Origin: Paraglaciecola arctica
GTDB taxonomy: Bacteria > Pseudomonadota > Gammaproteobacteria > Enterobacterales > Alteromonadaceae
DNA length: 16,910 bases
Assembly: GCA_003232445.1 (NCBI GenBank)
Contig: QIJM01000342.1
Coordinates: 1-16,910 of the forward strand
Direction of reading: 5' to 3'
Both the position numbers and the translations under genes were made by a program. Of the stretch, positions 13,936-16,910 are shown one piece after another (the stretch's first letter is position 1; every line of letters begins with the position of its first letter). The notes beneath the pieces are model-generated. The model saw nothing but the letters and a program-made list of their open reading frames with translations. It had not been told where the DNA came from and did not search any database.

Positions 13936-16836
13936 GTGAAATTAAATAAAATTGCACTAGTGCTAGCTACGTCTGGGTTATCAAGCACTTACGCTTTTGC
14001 CCAACAAGCTATTGAAAACACACAAGAAGAAAAAATAGAACGTATATCGGTTACCGGTTCAAGCATTAAGCGTGCTAGCTTAGGTGACCTGCCGATCACG
14101 ATGATTTCAGCTGCTCAAATTAGCGCAGCCGGTATTACATCGGCTGAGCAATTACTGTCACAACTAAATATATCCTCAAACTCAAACGACAACCTTGCCA
14201 GTAATGCCGGCATAGTAGGGGGTGAAGAGCGCGGCAACAACGGTGCATCTAGCGCTAACTTGCGCCAACAAGGTGCGGGTTCTACGCTGGTGTTGCTGAA
14301 TGGACGCCGTATAGCAACCCATGGCCTTAAGGGCCGTGCCGTTGACCTAAACTCAATCCCATTTGCTGCTATTGAACGAGTGGAGGTGTTTAGCGGTGGT
14401 GCAACTGCCATGTATGGTACCGATGCAATTGGTGGTGTTATTAATTTCATTTTGAGGAAAAACTACCAAGGCGTGCAAGCGGGTGCGTTTGCTGACCATA
14501 CCGAAGAAGGTAGCGGTAATATCTATCGTATTAACTTACTTGCTGGTACAGGCGACCTAGATGAAGACGGTTTTAATCTTATGGCTTCTGTGTCTATGAA
14601 GTCGAATGAAATACTGCGCGGTAATGATCGTGACTTTACGAATACCTTTCAGCCTTTGCGTGGTTTATCGCCCGATACGCGTGGCGCGCCATTTGCTTCA
14701 ATTAATAACCGTAGTGGCGGTGACGACCCAACATCTAGCCGATACAATATTATTGGCCCAGGACTAACCAATCCCATTACAGGCAACTTTAACGACGTTA
14801 TTAACGTACTTGCGCTTCCTGGCCAAGCAGGTTGCGATGCAATTGCCAACATGGGCCCTGACGCAGGTGAACTATGGAATCGTGGGCGTAACACTGGCGT
14901 AAGCTGTGCTTGGGATTACCCACGTGCATCGGTACTGCAGCAGCCTGTCGAAAATATTGACTTTGTTTCTCGCGGCACAATGAAAGTAGGCGAAGATTCA
15001 GAAGCATTTATTGAGTTGCTAGCGTCTGAAGTTACCTCGAAAAAAGTGTTTGAACCCAACCAAATAACGCCTTGGGCAATTGGTAATGGCGCTTGGGATG
15101 ATCTTGGGGGCGGCTGGTATCCAAGCACAGGGGTATCGTATGACTATGTAGTGGGTGTATTAACCGACTATTATGGTGCTGAACAATTAAACATTGGCGC
15201 ACCTATCGCTTACAGATGGCGCTGCATGGAGTGTGGTAGTCGTGAAATTGAAACCACCACCACTTCATACAAGGTACAGTTAGGTCTTGAAGGTATAGTA
15301 TTTGGCGATTGGGACTATCAAGTCGGTCTTGGGCGTTCAAGCAACGAAGCTGAATCTGAATTAGGCGGTGGTTATAACTTTACCGCTGGTTTGGCCGAAG
15401 CCCTAGGCACAGGCATCTTAAACCCATTTTTATTGCCGGGTGAATCACAAACTGCAGCGGGTGTCGCTGCGGTTGAGGCAGCATCTGCACGTGGTACTGT
15501 GCTGTTTGGTGGCCAAACTGTGATGACCCAGCTTGATGCAACAATTACAGGGGATACCGGCTATGATTTAGGTCTAGGTGCAGACACTATTTATGTTGCT
15601 GCTAGTATCGATTTACGCCGCGAAGAATACAAATTTAACGGCGACCGTCGTGTAGCGGAGGATAGACCTAGGATATATGGTGCACCTTTTGATGACGCTA
15701 ATGCACTCGATAACGTTAGCCGAGACATTAAAGCGGTTTTTGTAGAGGCCCTAGTACCCGTACTCGAGAATTTAGAACTTACTTTTCAAATACGGCATGA
15801 TAATTATGATGGGTTTGGCGGAACAACAAATCCTAGATATGCTTTCAGCTATATGCCGATTGAAGAAATTTTGCTCCGTGGTTCATACAGTACTGGCTTT
15901 AGAGTACCCAGTTTTAACCAACTGTTTAACGGCGAAACCGCTGAACCTTATACCGGCACAGACTTAGCTAACCCATTTTTATGTGAAGATGGTATTCCCG
16001 ATGTCAACCGAGCTGAGTGTGCGCCAATTACTCCCGCTATAATATTCGGCGGTAAAGAGGATCTCGGGCCAGAAGAATCTACTCAATCAGAGTTAGGAAT
16101 TGTATTTAGTCCGATTGACAACCTTACCGCGAGCTTAACTTGGTGGGAAATTGAAATTGACGGCACTATTCAAACGCCTGGTTTTAGAGAGTTAATCGAG
16201 AACCCAGAGCTTTTTGCTGACAACTTTATACGTTCAGCAACGGGTGATATCCTTGCTATCGACCGGCGTTTTATCAACGCAGGGGGTCGTGAAACCAGCG
16301 GTATTGACGTTGGATTAGTGGCAAGTGGCACGCTCGATGACGCAAACTGGTCAATCAACTTTAACGGTGTCTACCTTATTGGGGACTCAAAACAAGAACG
16401 TGACAACTCTGACTTTGGCCCCAACTTAGTGGGCACCCACTCACGTGGAAACATACCTCTGCGATGGAAGCATACCATTGCAGGCACGTATTCCTACGGT
16501 GATTTCAGGCATACGTTGATGCAAATTTATCGTCATGGTTACGACGATGAAACCCCGCCTGGCATTCGTACCTGCCAAGCCGATCCAGCCTGTGATTTCA
16601 CCACCTTCGCACCTGACTATACTGGCCAAGTCAGTAGTTATTTGATTTATAACTACAGCCTACAGTACACAGGCTTGGAAGGCTTTGACATCACCGCGGG
16701 TATCAAGAACTTATTTGATCGCGATCCACCCTTTACGGTGCATCAAAATGACTTCTCACCGGGTGCTGCGTTCGACCCGCGTGTTGCTGATCCGCGTGGC
16801 CGTTCTTATACCTTACAAGTCACTTATGACTTCTAA
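13936..16836 (+). CDS. TonB-dependent outer-membrane receptor
   Basis: A 966-residue outer-membrane transporter using TonB-ExbBD energy. It has a signal peptide ending AFA-QQ near residues 22-23, a TonB-box-like stretch EKIERISVTG (32-41), and a plug domain to about 175 (STLVLLNGRRI, IERVEVFSGG, TAMYGTDAIGGVINF). A long 22-strand-type barrel follows, with the receptor signature RGSYSTGFRVPSFNQLF and a C-terminal YTLQVTYDF ending in the Phe needed for barrel assembly. Predicted loops hold several cysteine pairs (for example WRCMECGS, RTCQADPAC, FLCEDG...AEC) that may form disulfides. The start is GTG with AGGGAG upstream. The substrate is not shown by sequence; divergent placement beside an amino-sugar hydrolase suggests peptidoglycan fragments or GlcNAc-containing oligosaccharides. 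It is followed immediately by its own terminator, so it is a separate transcription unit from the other genes. Confidence 0.94.
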   Translation: MKLNKIALVLATSGLSSTYAFAQQAIENTQEEKIERISVTGSSIKRASLGDLPITMISAAQISAAGITSAEQLLSQLNISSNSNDNLASNAGIVGGEERGNNGASSANLRQQGAGSTLVLLNGRRIATHGLKGRAVDLNSIPFAAIERVEVFSGGATAMYGTDAIGGVINFILRKNYQGVQAGAFADHTEEGSGNIYRINLLAGTGDLDEDGFNLMASVSMKSNEILRGNDRDFTNTFQPLRGLSPDTRGAPFASINNRSGGDDPTSSRYNIIGPGLTNPITGNFNDVINVLALPGQAGCDAIANMGPDAGELWNRGRNTGVSCAWDYPRASVLQQPVENIDFVSRGTMKVGEDSEAFIELLASEVTSKKVFEPNQITPWAIGNGAWDDLGGGWYPSTGVSYDYVVGVLTDYYGAEQLNIGAPIAYRWRCMECGSREIETTTTSYKVQLGLEGIVFGDWDYQVGLGRSSNEAESELGGGYNFTAGLAEALGTGILNPFLLPGESQTAAGVAAVEAASARGTVLFGGQTVMTQLDATITGDTGYDLGLGADTIYVAASIDLRREEYKFNGDRRVAEDRPRIYGAPFDDANALDNVSRDIKAVFVEALVPVLENLELTFQIRHDNYDGFGGTTNPRYAFSYMPIEEILLRGSYSTGFRVPSFNQLFNGETAEPYTGTDLANPFLCEDGIPDVNRAECAPITPAIIFGGKEDLGPEESTQSELGIVFSPIDNLTASLTWWEIEIDGTIQTPGFRELIENPELFADNFIRSATGDILAIDRRFINAGGRETSGIDVGLVASGTLDDANWSINFNGVYLIGDSKQERDNSDFGPNLVGTHSRGNIPLRWKHTIAGTYSYGDFRHTLMQIYRHGYDDETPPGIRTCQADPACDFTTFAPDYTGQVSSYLIYNYSLQYTGLEGFDITAGIKNLFDRDPPFTVHQNDFSPGAAFDPRVADPRGRSYTLQVTYDF

Positions 16837-16852
16837 GTAAATAAAAGACCAT

Positions 16853-16888
16853 AAAGGCGGTAAGCTATGTTTACCGCCTTTTTATTTG
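16853..16888 (+). terminator. Rho-independent terminator of the TonB receptor gene
   Basis: An 11-base perfect stem, aaaggcggtaa (16853-16863) and ttaccgccttt (16871-16881), closes a 7-base loop and runs into a T-rich tail, 16 bases after the receptor stop. It is the only convincing intrinsic terminator in the window. Its A-rich left flank could also allow weak function for transcripts arriving from the right. Confidence 0.9.
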
Positions 16889-16910
16889 ATTTTTGTCGCA
16901 GTGTTTATAC

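Noticed and set aside
14115..15128. Several minus-strand open frames inside the TonB receptor gene
   Set aside because: All are covered by the conserved plug and barrel coding sequence on the plus strand and are best explained as antisense shadows.
1..16910. tRNA, rRNA, CRISPR array, insertion sequence or integrase
   Set aside because: No spaced repeat array, transposase or integrase reading frame, or recognisable structural RNA was seen; the cluster's arrival is inferred only from the ibaG scar.

Overview
The window looks like chromosomal DNA of a marine gammaproteobacterium, most likely an Alteromonadales member (Glaciecola/Paraglaciecola/Alteromonas/Shewanella-like). This is judged from the close MurA match, the ibaG-murA order, the Dld-II type D-lactate dehydrogenase, the nagX-type membrane protein and the large TonB-dependent receptor. 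Assignments rest on remembered family motifs; no database search was run.

Left edge (1-1206, minus strand): the first 345 codons of murA (peptidoglycan precursor synthesis), running off the window, preceded by a decayed C-terminal relic of ibaG (BolA family). ibaG normally sits directly upstream of murA, so the ancestral operon has been broken here and a catabolic gene cluster begins just beyond the break.

Centre (1294-9625, plus strand): five co-directional genes, namely a fused FAD/Fe-S D-lactate dehydrogenase, an NhaC-family transporter, a sodium:solute symporter, murQ (MurNAc-6-phosphate etherase) and a namZ-like GH171 exo-N-acetylmuramidase lipoprotein. They meet head-on three minus-strand genes (13632 down to 9622): a GH3 N-acetylglucosaminidase lipoprotein with a frameshifted C-terminus, a nagX-like polytopic membrane protein and a MurR-like RpiR regulator. 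The namZ and murR stop codons overlap.

Right (13633-16910): a divergent control region with a 32-bp near-perfect palindrome, then a 966-residue TonB-dependent receptor with a GTG start and a clear rho-independent terminator.

Together the genes read as a peptidoglycan amino-sugar scavenging locus. The receptor brings wall fragments through the outer membrane. The two lipoprotein exo-glycosidases alternately remove GlcNAc and MurNAc. The sodium symporter imports the sugar, and MurQ splits MurNAc-6-P into GlcNAc-6-P and D-lactate. The D-lactate dehydrogenase turns the lactate into pyruvate, and the NhaC-type carrier may balance Na+/H+ or move lactate. It resembles the B. subtilis murQ-murR-murP-amiE-nagZ-namZ cluster, but the phosphorylating PTS transporter MurP is replaced by a symporter, so a MurNAc kinase is required and none is visible here. 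Coupling the lactyl-ether etherase to a dedicated D-lactate oxidase is the most interesting feature.
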